From SZUA-430 sp034440355 (GTDB lineage: Bacteria; Pseudomonadota; Alphaproteobacteria; Micropepsales; Micropepsaceae), in assembly GCA_034440355.1 (NCBI GenBank), contig JAWXBY010000019.1, positions 1 to 56,960 on the forward strand: a stretch of DNA of 56,960 nt. The letters run 5' to 3'. Below, in pieces: positions 7,729 to 16,978 of this stretch (positions are counted from its first letter, which is position 1; every line of letters starts with the position of its first letter). Under the pieces are notes generated by a model. It made no database searches. It saw only the letters and a program-made list of their open reading frames with translations, and was not told the DNA's origin. A program made the position numbers and the translations under genes.

Positions 7729-8232
7729 TTACAGCTTGCAGGCCTTGAAGAAGCGATCGAGTTTTGCGCCGTGCGGCGGTAGCAGCTCCGCGGCGAAGCG
7801 GCCTTTGGTGGCGTGGTCGATGATGATGGCGAGTTGTTCGCCTCTTTTCAGGCTTGTGAGGAACGGCTTATTTTTGATCGCGGCCGTCGTCAGGAAGACG
7901 AGGTCGTCGAGTTCCATTCGTTCGTCGGTTTTGGCGGCGACTGCCGTTTCGTGCGCGCCGGACTTTAGGTGGACCTCGTAGGGCGTGTGTGGTTCGAGCT
8001 TTGAGTCGACGTAGGTCAGCTGCAGTGCGCCTTTGCCGGCGCAGTCCATCCAAAGCAAGCCGCCGTCGGATTCGGGGATCGCGAACATCGCCTTCAGGCC
8101 GTCCGGATGTTCGACCACTATCCAGACCATGTCCGGCTCGTCGACCGGTTTAACTTTGGACCAATCGGCCGGGGCGGCGTTTGCCGCCGATGCGGTGAGG
8201 CTTAGCAGGATGAGTGCTGTTGTTTTGCGCAT
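7729..8232 (-). CDS. Secreted protein of unknown function (paralogue of 7077-7589)
   Basis: 167 residues from the ATG at 8232, which has AAGGTGG five bases upstream; a GTG at 8241 is less likely. A signal peptide (RKTTALILLSLTASAANA, about residues 2-19) directs it to the periplasm. The mature part has a beta-rich look with the segment WMDCAGKGALQLTY, a Lys/Arg-x-Leu-x-Ser-Leu-Lys-Arg segment and the ending LDRFFKACKL. Two cysteines (in WMDCA and at the C-terminus) are shared with the paralogue and could form a disulfide. No known family is recognised. It is probably the ancestral copy because its composition matches the genome. Confidence 0.7.
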   Translation of the reverse strand: MRKTTALILLSLTASAANAAPADWSKVKPVDEPDMVWIVVEHPDGLKAMFAIPESDGGLLWMDCAGKGALQLTYVDSKLEPHTPYEVHLKSGAHETAVAAKTDERMELDDLVFLTTAAIKNKPFLTSLKRGEQLAIIIDHATKGRFAAELLPPHGAKLDRFFKACKL

Positions 8233-8274
8233 GTGATCCACCTTTGGCGGTAATCCTATGCGCGGGTGAACGGG

Positions 8275-8766
8275 TCAGGCTAGCGCGCCTGTCACACGTT
8301 GGACGGCTTGGTCGGCCGATTCCGACGCAGAGTCGATGACGAGGCGGTTCCGGTCCCAGGCGTGATACTCGCGCGCCGTGACGTCGTTCCAGCTTGGTAG
8401 TGTGTGGCCGGCGATGTCGGCTGTGCGGGTTTCGATGCGACGGCGGTGTTCGGCCTTGTCGCTGCAAATGATTTCGACGTCGAGATGTTTGGCGCCGGCG
8501 CGGGCAGCGACGGCGCGCCAGGCTTCGCGCGTGGGAGCGATCGGGTTGACGCTATCGGCGATGACGGTTTGGCCGAGACGGAGATTGTCCTCGGCGAGCG
8601 CATAGGCGATGCGGTAGCCCTCGTCGGTGACGTTGCTTAAGCCGGCGTTGCGCAGGGTTTGTTCGATCGTGTCGATGCGCAGATGCGTGGCGCCGATGAC
8701 CTTGGCCAACGCGCGGGCGATCGTTGTTTTGCCGGTGCCGGGGAGGCCGCTGAGGATGATCAGCAT
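8275..8766 (-). CDS. P-loop AAA_33-type kinase-like ATPase
   Basis: A protein of 163 residues. The Walker A motif GLPGTGKT is at residues 7-14, right after a hydrophobic first strand, followed by a conserved-looking LRIDTIEQTLR segment and VIADSVNP. This layout fits the AAA_33 / shikimate-kinase-like small-molecule kinases (adenylylsulfate kinase and zeta-toxin relatives). The phosphorylated substrate is unknown. No antitoxin-like partner is adjacent, so a toxin role is not supported. The stop is 42 bases downstream of the secreted-protein start, on the same strand. Confidence 0.75.
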   Translation of the reverse strand: MLIILSGLPGTGKTTIARALAKVIGATHLRIDTIEQTLRNAGLSNVTDEGYRIAYALAEDNLRLGQTVIADSVNPIAPTREAWRAVAARAGAKHLDVEIICSDKAEHRRRIETRTADIAGHTLPSWNDVTAREYHAWDRNRLVIDSASESADQAVQRVTGALA

Positions 8767-8796
8767 GCGATTGTCCTTCCGCGCACAACCCTATCC

Positions 8797-8931
8797 GTCA
8801 TGGCCGGGCAAGCGTAGCGCGACCCGGCCACCCAGTGCGCACACGTCTGTGCGCGCTTGAAGGGGCTGATGAGTCTTGCGGCCGCGCAGACGCGCGGCCA
8901 CTGGGTGGCCGGGTCAAGCCCGGCCATGACG
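8797..8931. repeat. Long palindromic repeat element, copy 1
   Basis: A 135-base element with complementary ends, GTCATGGCCGGG at the left and CCCGGCCATGAC at the right, a second paired block GACCCGGCCACCCAGTG / CACTGGGTGGCCGGGTC, and an inner GC-rich hairpin around GGCCGCGCAGACGCGCGGCC. The same element, 150 bases long, is at 40941-41090 with a different centre. It looks like a dispersed palindromic intergenic element (REP/MITE class). Confidence 0.8.
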
Positions 8932-8952
8932 ACCCTTATTAGGGTGGTGAGT

Positions 8953-10566
8953 TTATTCCGCCGCTTGCGCGAGCTTCGGGGCGGCGGCTTTTACGTCGGC
9001 GCCGACGTGGGCTTCGAATTTTTTGAAGTTGTCGCGGAACATGCCGACGAGTTTGATCGCTTGGCGGTCGTAGCCGTCTTTGTCGGCCCAAGTTTCGCGC
9101 GGGTTTAGGATCTTCGCGTCGACGCCGGGGACGGAGATCGGGACCTCGAAGCCGAAGTGCGGGTCGGTGCGCATCTGAACCGTCTTCAACGTGCCGTCGA
9201 GGGCCGCCGAGAGGAGCGCGCGGGTGACTTTGATCGGCATGCGCGAGCCGGTGCCGAAGGCGCCTCCCGTCCAGCCGGTGTTGACCAGCCAGCAGTCGAC
9301 TTTGTGCTGTGCGATCAGGGCGCGCAGCAGGTTGCCGTATTCGGTCGGGTGGCGCGGCATGAAGGGAGCGCCGAAGCACGTGGAGAATGTCGGCTGCGGT
9401 TCTTTGCCGAGGCCTTTTTCGGTGCCGGCGACCTTGGCCGTGAACCCGGAGAGGAAGTGGTACATCGCCTGGCTCGGCGTCAACTTGGCGATCGGCGGCA
9501 AGATGCCGAAGGCGTCGGCGGTCAGCATCACGATGTTCGACGGTTGGCCCGCGGTGCCGGTCGTGCTGGCGTTCGGGATGTAGGAGATCGGGTAGGCGCC
9601 GCGCGAATTTTCGGCGAGCGTCGCGTCGTCCAGGTCGAGCTCGCGCGAGGCTTCGTCGATCACGACGTTTTCAAGAACGGTGCCGAAGCGTTTGGTCGTG
9701 GCGTAGATTTCAGGTTCGGCTTCGGGTGAGAGGCGAATCATTTTCGCGTAACAGCCGCCTTCGAAGTTGAAGACGCCGCTGTTCGACCAGCCGTGTTCGT
9801 CGTCGCCGATCAGCGTGCGGTTCGGGTCGGCCGACAGCGTCGTCTTGCCGGTGCCGGAGAGGCCGAAGAAGACCGCGCTTTCCTTGCTGTGGCCGACGTT
9901 CACCGAACAGTGCATCGGCATGACGTTCTTGGGCGGCAGAAGGTAGTTCAGGATCGTGAAGACCGACTTCTTGATCTCGCCGGCGTAGGACGTGCCGCCG
10001 ATCAGGACCAGCTTCTGCTCAAACGACACAGCGATGACGGTGCCCGACGCCGTGCCATGGATTTTCGGATCGGCATGAAAGTTCGGGAACGAAATGATGG
10101 TGAACTCAGGATTGAATTGCTCCCGCTCGCCGGCGGTCGGCTCGATCAGAAGGTTCTGTGCGAACAGTGAGTGCCAGGCGTACTCGCTGACGATACGCAC
10201 CGGCAGACGATGCGTCGTGTCGGCACCGCCGAAGAGGTCTTGCACGAAGATCTCGCGGCCTTGGGCGTAAGAGCGGAACGAATTTAAAAGCGCATCGAAA
10301 TGCGCGGGCGTCATCGCCTTGTTGTTGTCCCACCAGATGTGGCGGTCGACCGACGGTTCGCGGACAATGAATTTGTCGCCGGCAGAGCGGCCGGTGTGGA
10401 TGCCGGTCTTGACGACGAGCGGGCCTTCCTTGGCGAGCAGACCTTCGCGGCGTTCGACAGCCTCCTGAACCAGCGAGGCCATCGGCAGGTTCCAATGCAC
10501 CGGCCCAAGGTTCTTGAGGCCGATGCGATCAAGGCCGTACTGGCTCGCGTGCTGTCCGCTCGTCAT
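8953..10566 (-). CDS. pckA: Phosphoenolpyruvate carboxykinase (ATP)
   Basis: A protein of 537 residues, the normal length for ATP-dependent PEPCK. It converts oxaloacetate and ATP to PEP, CO2 and ADP, the first committed step of gluconeogenesis. Visible motifs are HTGRSAGDKFIV near the N-terminus, the substrate region GGTSYAGEIKKS, the kinase-1a P-loop GLSGTGKTTLS, the metal site LIGDDEHGW and the adenine-binding region NTGWTGG.YGTG-like (NTGWTGGAFGTG). All expected catalytic segments are present. It is divergent from the MATE transporter and close to chvI/chvG, a neighbourhood known from many alphaproteobacteria. Confidence 0.97.
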   Translation of the reverse strand: MTSGQHASQYGLDRIGLKNLGPVHWNLPMASLVQEAVERREGLLAKEGPLVVKTGIHTGRSAGDKFIVREPSVDRHIWWDNNKAMTPAHFDALLNSFRSYAQGREIFVQDLFGGADTTHRLPVRIVSEYAWHSLFAQNLLIEPTAGEREQFNPEFTIISFPNFHADPKIHGTASGTVIAVSFEQKLVLIGGTSYAGEIKKSVFTILNYLLPPKNVMPMHCSVNVGHSKESAVFFGLSGTGKTTLSADPNRTLIGDDEHGWSNSGVFNFEGGCYAKMIRLSPEAEPEIYATTKRFGTVLENVVIDEASRELDLDDATLAENSRGAYPISYIPNASTTGTAGQPSNIVMLTADAFGILPPIAKLTPSQAMYHFLSGFTAKVAGTEKGLGKEPQPTFSTCFGAPFMPRHPTEYGNLLRALIAQHKVDCWLVNTGWTGGAFGTGSRMPIKVTRALLSAALDGTLKTVQMRTDPHFGFEVPISVPGVDAKILNPRETWADKDGYDRQAIKLVGMFRDNFKKFEAHVGADVKAAAPKLAQAAE

Positions 10567-10759
10567 TCGTCAAATCTCCAACGCGCCGCGTCGCGGTCAA
10601 GGACCGGCGGCCGTTTCCCGTGGTTTTCCTCTGGCCGCCAACCATATGGGCTGACGCCTCAGGGGCGCAATGGGCCCCGCGGCGCTCGCCCTGGCGGGGC
10701 TTTGCGAAACGTGGAATAGCTGACGTCAACCGCAATTGGCATTCACACATGTTGTCGCA

Positions 10760-12145
10760 ATGCAGCGAAGGACCGGGTTAACCGACCGGCCTGCCGCACA
10801 GATTTCGCGTCTGTGGTGGGAGGAAGGATGGCCGACGCTACGGCTTGCCGCACCCGTTATGGTGGCGCGGGCCGGCATCATTTTCATGATCGTCGTCGAC
10901 AGCCTGATGGCCGGTCGCGGGGGCGCCGCCGAACTCGCCTATCTCGGACAAGGCTTCGCCGCGCAGTCGGTGATGATGATGATTTCGGTCGGGCTGCTGC
11001 AGGGCTCGATGGTGCTGATCGCGCAGGCGTTCGGCGCGGGCGAGGGCCTGTCGTGTGGATCGACCTGGAAGGCGGCGATGGGGATCGCGGCGCTGCTGGG
11101 CCTGTTTTTCGCCGGCGCGTTTTTCCTGGTCGAGCCGGCTTTGCTTGCCACCGGCGTCGATCCCGCACTTGCGAACGGCGCGGGCGGCGTGTCGCGCCAC
11201 TTCGCCTGGGGCATGCCGCCGATGCTGATCTATATCGCGTGCGGCTATTTTCTGGAGAGCATCAGGCGGCCGATGGTCGGCATGGTCATCATGCTGGCCG
11301 CGAACGTGGTCAACATCGTCGCCGACGGGATCTGCGTCCTGGGTTGGTTCGGATGGGTCGAGCCGATGGGCGCGGTCGGCGCGGTGATCACGACGTCGGC
11401 GATACGCTGGGGCTGCTTGGGCGCGGCGGTTGCTTACATCGTGACGATGCGCGACGCCGCTTCCTACGGCGTGTTCGAGCCGGTGTCGGCGTTGTGGTCG
11501 CGGGGGCTAAGGATTCTGAAAATCGGCGCGCCGATTTCAGTGGCGCTCGGACTCGAGACGGCGGCGATGAGTTCGCTGGCGTTCATGGCGGCGCATCTGG
11601 GGCCGGAGGCCGCGGCGGCGCATCAGCTGACGTTCAACTTCAATGGTCTCATGATCATGGTCGCGGTCGGCATGTCGGCGGCGACGGCGGTGCGCGTGGG
11701 GCATGCGGTCGGCGCGGGGGCACATGATCGGGTGAGGATTGCGGGACTGACCGGGATCGCGCTCGCGTTTCTGATCATGCTCGTGTTCGGGCTGGTGGTC
11801 GCGTTGCTGCCGGAGACGATCGCGACGGCTTATGTGAACGACGCGGCGGTGCAGGCGATTGCGCGGCAGACGCTGACCGCGGTCGCCGTCATGGTCGTGA
11901 TCGACGGGGTGATGACGGTCACGATGGGGGCGCTTCGGGGGATGGGCGACGTGCGGTGGCCCGCCTTCATGCACGGCATCGCGTTCTGGGTGGCCGGCGT
12001 TCCGGCAGCCTATGCGCTCGCGTTTTCGGCGGGAATCGGGCCTGTAGGGTTAATCTTGGGGATAAGCCTCGCCATGCTGATCTCTCTGATATTGCTGGGC
12101 TTACGGTTCCGCGTCGTCGCGGCGCGCGCCATTGTTCGGGCATAG
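10760..12145 (+). CDS. MATE-family efflux transporter
   Basis: 461 residues from the ATG at 10760; a TTG at 10736 in the same frame is less likely. Hydrophobic helices alternate with short loops, about twelve in all and in two similar halves, as in MatE proteins. Each half begins with a region like LAAPVMVARAGIIFMIVVD and the repeat IGAPISVALGLETAAMSS. MATE proteins export drugs or cationic metabolites by Na+ or H+ antiport in the inner membrane; the substrate here is unknown. It precedes chvI by 73 bases on the same strand but is not obviously part of that operon. Confidence 0.9.
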   Translation: MQRRTGLTDRPAAQISRLWWEEGWPTLRLAAPVMVARAGIIFMIVVDSLMAGRGGAAELAYLGQGFAAQSVMMMISVGLLQGSMVLIAQAFGAGEGLSCGSTWKAAMGIAALLGLFFAGAFFLVEPALLATGVDPALANGAGGVSRHFAWGMPPMLIYIACGYFLESIRRPMVGMVIMLAANVVNIVADGICVLGWFGWVEPMGAVGAVITTSAIRWGCLGAAVAYIVTMRDAASYGVFEPVSALWSRGLRILKIGAPISVALGLETAAMSSLAFMAAHLGPEAAAAHQLTFNFNGLMIMVAVGMSAATAVRVGHAVGAGAHDRVRIAGLTGIALAFLIMLVFGLVVALLPETIATAYVNDAAVQAIARQTLTAVAVMVVIDGVMTVTMGALRGMGDVRWPAFMHGIAFWVAGVPAAYALAFSAGIGPVGLILGISLAMLISLILLGLRFRVVAARAIVRA

Positions 12146-12218
12146 TTCTGCGGCATAGCTGACGCGGCGCGCGATCCCTATATTCGCGGGACGCCAAGCA
12201 GATTCACCTAAGGGCACC

Positions 12219-12917
12219 ATGACGACCATCGCTCTCGTTGACGACGACCGAAACATCCTCTCCTCGCTGTCGATGGCGTTGGAGGCGGAAGGCTTTCATG
12301 TGCGCACGTATTCGGACGGCGTGACCGCGCTGACCGCGCTGCAGGCGACGCCGCCGGCGCTGGCCATCCTCGACATCAAGATGCCGCGGATGGATGGGCA
12401 TGAGGTGCTGAAACGTCTGCGCCAGACGAGCGATCTGCCGGTCATCTTCCTGACGTCGAAGGACGACGAGGTCGATGAGATGGTGGGCTTGAGCCTTGGC
12501 GCGGACGACTACATCAAGAAGCCGTTTTCGCAGCGTCTGCTTCTGCAGCGTGTGCGCGCGGTGCTGCGCCGGGCGGAGGCGCGCGGTCAGCCTGCGGCTG
12601 CCGCCGGCGCCAAAGAGGTGATGTCGCGGGGCAAGCTGGTGCTCGATTCGCAGCGCCACTCGTGCTCGTGGGACAACAAGGATGTGCAGCTGACGGTGAC
12701 GGAGTTTTTGATTTTGCAGGCGCTGGCGCAGCGGCCTGGCTTCGTGAAGAGCCGCGATAACCTGATGGATGCAGCTTACGACGATCAGGTCTATGTCGAC
12801 GACCGCACGATCGACAGCCACATCAAGCGGCTGCGCAAGAAGTTCAAAGAAATCGATGACGCATTTGATTCGATCCAGACGCTCTACGGCGTCGGCTACA
12901 AGTACGTCGAAGTTTGA
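12219..12917 (+). CDS. chvI: ChvI-type response regulator
   Basis: An OmpR-class regulator of 232 residues. The receiver domain has the acidic pair DDD (8-10), the phospho-acceptor Asp52 in AILDIKMPRMDG, and Lys in IKKPF. The C-terminal winged helix ends with DDRTIDSHIKRLRKKF and YGVGYKY. With the kinase encoded directly downstream (stop/start overlap TTGA) it forms the ChvG/ChvI envelope and acid stress system known from rhizobia and Caulobacter. Following genes for HprK and PTS proteins support the assignment. Confidence 0.93.
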   Translation: MTTIALVDDDRNILSSLSMALEAEGFHVRTYSDGVTALTALQATPPALAILDIKMPRMDGHEVLKRLRQTSDLPVIFLTSKDDEVDEMVGLSLGADDYIKKPFSQRLLLQRVRAVLRRAEARGQPAAAAGAKEVMSRGKLVLDSQRHSCSWDNKDVQLTVTEFLILQALAQRPGFVKSRDNLMDAAYDDQVYVDDRTIDSHIKRLRKKFKEIDDAFDSIQTLYGVGYKYVEV

Positions 12918-14635
12918 GTGCGACCGACACGACAAACGATGTTCCGCCGGATGAGAAGGCTCAGCGCCGGTCGCGGCCGCTGAGGTCTTTGCTCGGCGCG
13001 TTCTGGCGTTCGCGCGAGCGCGGGCTTGCGACGCGCATGCCGCGGCGTCGCGTGTCGGCGCTGGCCGGGCAGATCATTCTTCTCAACCTCATTGCCTTCT
13101 TCGCGTTGTCCGCCGGCGTGTGGTGGGTGCAGTCGGCGCGCGACAGCTTGGTCTCCGAGCGCATCAGTTCGCTGATGGCGCAGGCGCAGATCATTTCGGC
13201 GGCGCTCGCGCGCTATGCGCCGAAGGGCGAGGGCGAAGCGGAAGACGCGGCGACCGACGTCGACGCGCAAAAGGCGGCGGAGCTTTTGAATTTGCTGGTC
13301 GGGCCGACGGGCATGCGCGCGCGTATCTTCGGACGCGACGGCGCGACGGTCCAGGACACACGCTTTATCCTGACGCGCAATCAGGTGCAGTCGCGCGCTC
13401 TGCCGCCGCCGGGGCAGCCCGATGTCGTGGGCGAAGCCGAGCGTTGGTTCAACCGGCAGGTCTATTCGATCATGCCGGGCGACGAGCCGCCGCCCTTCGT
13501 CGACGACGAACCGCGGCCCAACGGCAAGGTGTTCGAGGAAGTCAAAGGTGTGCTCGATACGGGCGAGCCGGGTTCAGGCCGGCGCATCAACGCCGAGGGC
13601 AACCTCATCGTTTCGGTCGCGGCACCGATCAAGCGGCTGCAATTCGTCATGGGCGTGTTGATGTTGTCGACGGAGGCGGGCGACATCGACGATGCGCTGC
13701 GGCAGGAGTGGACACAGCTTCTGCTGGGTGGCGTCGTTGCGATGGTCGTGTTGGCTCTCGCGTCGTGGTTCATCCTGACACGGATTACGGAGCCGCTTCG
13801 GCGTTTGGCGCAAGGCGCGGATGCCGTGCGGCGCGGTGGGCGGCGCATCGACGCCATTCCGAACTTGAGCCGCAGGCTTGACGAGATCGGCGACCTTTCA
13901 GTTTCGCTGCGTTCGATGACGTCGGCGCTTTACGCGCGCATGGATGCGATCGAGCAGTTCGCGGCCGACGTCGCGCACGAGATCAAGAACCCGCTGACGT
14001 CTGTCGGCAGCGCCGTCGAGACACTGCGGCGTACGACGGACGAGGACAAGCGCGCGCGGCTGATGACCGTCATCTATGACGACGTGCGGCGGCTGGATCG
14101 GTTGATCACGGATATTTCAGATGCGTCGCGGCTTGACGCCGAGCTCTCGCGTGAGCGGACGCGCGATGTGAATCTGACGGAGCTTGTCGGCGCGATCGCG
14201 CAGATGTTCGACGATCCGGACGCGAAGAACAGCCGTCGTGTCGTGCTGGACTTGGCGGACGGGCTTGTCGTGCGCGGGCTTGATGGGCCGCTGGCGCAGG
14301 TGTTTCGCAACATCATCGAGAACGCGGTGTCGTTCAGTCCCAAAGAGGGCGAGATCCGTGTCGCCGCTTATGCGCGCGACGGGCGCGCGGTCGTTACCGT
14401 CGAAGATCAGGGACCGGGGATTCCGGAGGACAATCTCGAAGTGATTTTCCGGCGCTTCTATACCGAGCGGCCGACGTCGCACGGGTTCGGGAAGAACTCG
14501 GGTCTCGGACTTTCGATTACGCGGCAGATCGTTGAAGTTCACAACGGCCGGATCACGGCTTCGAATGTGCGCGATGCGGACGGGGCGATCAAAGGTGCGC
14601 GCTTCACGGTCGAACTGCCGCTCTCGCGAGGCTGA
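12914..14635 (+). CDS. chvG: ChvG-type sensor histidine kinase
   Basis: 573 residues from a TTG start overlapping the chvI stop by four bases; no ATG is in frame before residue 42. A positively charged N-terminus is followed by TM1 (about 51-71), a periplasmic sensor domain of about 190 residues, TM2 (about 268-288) and HAMP. Then come the H-box ADVAHEIKNPLTS with His355, the N-box RNIIENAVSFSP, G1 EDQGPGIPED and G2 GFGKNSGLGLSI. All kinase motifs are intact. It should autophosphorylate His355 and pass phosphate to ChvI Asp52 in response to envelope stress. The next gene, hprK, starts seven bases after its stop. Confidence 0.93.
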   Translation: MSATDTTNDVPPDEKAQRRSRPLRSLLGAFWRSRERGLATRMPRRRVSALAGQIILLNLIAFFALSAGVWWVQSARDSLVSERISSLMAQAQIISAALARYAPKGEGEAEDAATDVDAQKAAELLNLLVGPTGMRARIFGRDGATVQDTRFILTRNQVQSRALPPPGQPDVVGEAERWFNRQVYSIMPGDEPPPFVDDEPRPNGKVFEEVKGVLDTGEPGSGRRINAEGNLIVSVAAPIKRLQFVMGVLMLSTEAGDIDDALRQEWTQLLLGGVVAMVVLALASWFILTRITEPLRRLAQGADAVRRGGRRIDAIPNLSRRLDEIGDLSVSLRSMTSALYARMDAIEQFAADVAHEIKNPLTSVGSAVETLRRTTDEDKRARLMTVIYDDVRRLDRLITDISDASRLDAELSRERTRDVNLTELVGAIAQMFDDPDAKNSRRVVLDLADGLVVRGLDGPLAQVFRNIIENAVSFSPKEGEIRVAAYARDGRAVVTVEDQGPGIPEDNLEVIFRRFYTERPTSHGFGKNSGLGLSITRQIVEVHNGRITASNVRDADGAIKGARFTVELPLSRG

Positions 14636-14642
14636 GGGCCAC

Positions 14643-15065
14643 ATGCTGGTGCATGCGACGACGGTCGATATCGCGGGGTTGGGCGTTCTCATTCTCGGCG
14701 AGTCGGGCGCGGGCAAGAGCGATCTGGCGCTGCGGTTGATCGCGGATGGCGCGTTGTTGGTGGCGGATGATCAGACCGACGTTGCGGTGGTCGGCGATGT
14801 GTTGCGGGCCATGTCGCCGGCGACGATTTCGGGACTGATCGAGGCGCGCGGTGTCGGCGTCGTGCGCGCGCCGGTGAAGGCTGCGACGGGGCTTCGGCTA
14901 GCTGTGTCTTTGATTGTGACGGTGCCGGAGCGAATGCCGGAGTCGCGCGCTTGGTCTTTGTCTGGGCACACCAAACCATCGATTCCGCTGATTGAGCTTG
15001 GCGCTTTTGAGGCTTCGGCCGTGGAAAAGGTGCGGCGGGCGCTGACCGCTGTGCCCGATGCGTAA
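14643..15065 (+). CDS. hprK: HPr kinase/phosphorylase, short alphaproteobacterial form
   Basis: 140 residues from the ATG at 14643, seven bases after chvG. Only the C-terminal kinase domain of the Firmicute enzyme is present, which is normal for alphaproteobacterial HprK. Walker A is GESGAGKS (residues 19-26), followed by LIADGALLVADDQ. It should phosphorylate or dephosphorylate the regulatory serine of HPr (candidate Ser52, encoded two genes downstream). In this lineage the PTS branch regulates rather than transports sugar. The position between a two-component kinase and EIIA/HPr is the conserved arrangement. Confidence 0.92.
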   Translation: MLVHATTVDIAGLGVLILGESGAGKSDLALRLIADGALLVADDQTDVAVVGDVLRAMSPATISGLIEARGVGVVRAPVKAATGLRLAVSLIVTVPERMPESRAWSLSGHTKPSIPLIELGAFEASAVEKVRRALTAVPDA

Positions 15066-15192
15066 CGGTCAAGCCACTTGCCTGGCGCTGTCACGCGTTG
15101 AGGCGCATCGCGAACAGGACTATGTAATGCGCCGCCCTGAGCCGTGCCCTCACTGATTTGGGCATCCGGGGACCAGGAGTTTCTTTGAGCCC

Positions 15193-15594
15193 ATGATAGG
15201 CGTCGTTCTGGTTACCCATGGCCGTCTCGCCGATGAGTTGAAGTCGGCCACCGAACATGTCGTTGGTCCGCAAACGTTGTTCCGCACTGTCTGCATCGGT
15301 CCGCAGGACGATATGGAAGTGCGGCGCGAAGACATCCTGGATGCGATCAAGGCGGTCGACGTCGGCGAAGGCGTGATCCTTCTGACCGACATGTTCGGCG
15401 GCACGCCGTCGAACCTTGCGATCTCGGCGATGGGAACGGGCAAGGTCGAGGTGATCGCCGGCGTCAATCTGCCGATGCTGATCAAGCTTGCCTCGGTCAG
15501 ACCCACGGCCAAGCTTTCGGATGCCGTCGACAAGGCGCAGGAGGCGGGCCGGAAGTATATCCGCGTCGCGTCGAAGGAACTGGCTGGTGGCTGA
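15193..15594 (+). CDS. PTS EIIA component, mannose/fructose-type
   Basis: A protein of 133 residues. The N-terminus IGVVLVTHGRLADEL places the phosphorylatable His at residue 9, as in the EIIA-Man family, and the DMFGGTPSN segment is characteristic. It takes phosphate from HPr~His. No EIIB or EIIC gene is in the window, so it probably acts as a regulatory phosphate sink in the alphaproteobacterial PTS. The start codon is 127 bases after hprK, and HPr overlaps its end by eight bases. Confidence 0.93.
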   Translation: MIGVVLVTHGRLADELKSATEHVVGPQTLFRTVCIGPQDDMEVRREDILDAIKAVDVGEGVILLTDMFGGTPSNLAISAMGTGKVEVIAGVNLPMLIKLASVRPTAKLSDAVDKAQEAGRKYIRVASKELAGG

Positions 15595-15874
15595 CGACGG
15601 CGCGGAGGTCACGCGCGTCGTCACGATCGTCAACACCAAGGGCTTGCACGCGCGCGCTTCGGCGAAGTTCGTGCAGTGCGCGAACAAATTCGACGCCCGG
15701 GTCACGGTCAAGAAAGACAGCGGCGCCGTTTCCGGTTCGTCGATCATGGGCCTTATGATGCTGGGTGCTGGAATCGGGAGCGAACTCTCGATGACGGCGA
15801 GCGGGCGGCAAGCACAGGCCGCGCTCGATGCGCTCTCGGAATTGGTCGCGAACAAGTTCGGTGAGGATTCTTGA
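15587..15874 (+). CDS. ptsH: HPr phosphocarrier protein
   Basis: 95 residues from a GTG start at 15587 that overlaps the EIIA stop by eight bases. The active-site His21 lies in NTKGLHARASAKF, and the regulatory-serine region is GSSIMGLMMLGA (Ser51/Ser52), the site for HprK. Both phosphorylation sites are intact. It carries phosphate from an EI/EI-Ntr protein, not in this window, to EIIA. The HPr stop overlaps the start of the downstream TraB/GumN gene. Confidence 0.94.
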   Translation: MADDGAEVTRVVTIVNTKGLHARASAKFVQCANKFDARVTVKKDSGAVSGSSIMGLMMLGAGIGSELSMTASGRQAQAALDALSELVANKFGEDS

Positions 15875-16761
15875 TGCGTTTGCTGACCGCGCTCATCGCC
15901 CTGCTTCTGATTACCGCACCGTTCGCGCGGGCGGCGGACGAGCCCGTCATTCCCGAAACCGCAACGCCGGCTTTGTGGATGGTCGAGAAGGGCGGCAAGA
16001 CGCTCTATCTCTTCGGCTCGATCCATCTGTTGCCGCCGCAGACGAAATGGAAGCGCGAAGAGATCGACCGCGCGCGTGAGGCGTCTCAAGTGTTCGTGTT
16101 TGAGGCGCCGCTCGATGAGGGCGGGCAGGCGATGCTCAAATTCGTCGAAGAGGGCGGCAAGCTGAAGAACGGCGAGACGCTGAAAGACGTGTTGGCGCCG
16201 GAGCTTCATGCCGCGATGGAGAAGGCGGCGTGGAAGGTGCAGTACCCGCCGAAGCTTCTCGCGCCGCTGCGGCCGTGGCTCGCGGCCGTCTATCTCGAAC
16301 TCTACGCATATTTGAAGGCGGGGTTTTCGTCGTACTACGGCGTCGATCATGTGATCGAACAGGAAGCCAAGGAAGCGAAAGCGGAGTTCGCGTATTTCGA
16401 AACCGTGTCCGAACAGCTCGGTTATTTCGCCAAACTCGATCGTAAGACCGAGACGGCGTATCTGACGGCGACGGTGAAGGGCGTTCTCGACGAGCCGAAT
16501 CTTCCGTACGATCTTTTGAACGCGTGGGCTTCCGGCAAGACAGAAGATCTATCGCGGCTCGTCGACGACGGCTTCAAAGATGTGCCCCAACTGCGCGCGC
16601 AATTGATCGTTGCGCGCAACCGGAAGTGGCTGCCGCGCCTGCGCGTTATGCTGGCTTCGGACAAGACGCATTTCGTGACAGTCGGCGTCGGACACTTGGT
16701 CGGACGCGACAGTTTGATCGCGATGCTGCGGGCCAAAGGATACAAAGTTACAGGGCCTTAA
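15874..16761 (+). CDS. TraB/GumN-family protein, exported
   Basis: 295 residues from the ATG at 15874, whose first base is the last base of the HPr stop. A signal peptide (LLTALIALLLITAPFARA) is followed by the TraB/GumN/Tiki-like fold: GSIHLLP (48-54), a conserved region with GVDHVIEQEAKE, and VGVGHLVGRDSL near the end. Metal-dependent peptidase activity is known for the eukaryotic Tiki relatives; in bacteria the function is mostly unknown. A second member is at 26412-27353. Translational coupling to HPr suggests shared expression with the PTS genes, but no functional link is known. Confidence 0.85.
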   Translation: MRLLTALIALLLITAPFARAADEPVIPETATPALWMVEKGGKTLYLFGSIHLLPPQTKWKREEIDRAREASQVFVFEAPLDEGGQAMLKFVEEGGKLKNGETLKDVLAPELHAAMEKAAWKVQYPPKLLAPLRPWLAAVYLELYAYLKAGFSSYYGVDHVIEQEAKEAKAEFAYFETVSEQLGYFAKLDRKTETAYLTATVKGVLDEPNLPYDLLNAWASGKTEDLSRLVDDGFKDVPQLRAQLIVARNRKWLPRLRVMLASDKTHFVTVGVGHLVGRDSLIAMLRAKGYKVTGP

Positions 16762-16978
16762 AACGCGGATTTTCGCGGGTCCCGGATGCTTGTAATAACT
16801 GACAGGTCGCCATATCTTAGCGTCTGTGACGGCTGCACCTAGGTGACGTGCGGACAAGATTGACGGCGGCGTTAAAGCCTTCGTGCAAGACGGTTCCTCC
16901 ATTCCTTTCGCATCGCCTCTCACGACGCCGGAGCATGTCGCTCTGGTGAAACCGCCTGCATCAAAGGACTTGAATCGC

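Noticed and set aside
8275..8766. Zeta-type toxin
   Set aside because: It has the P-loop but no epsilon-like antitoxin gene beside it and lacks any other toxin feature I could recognise.
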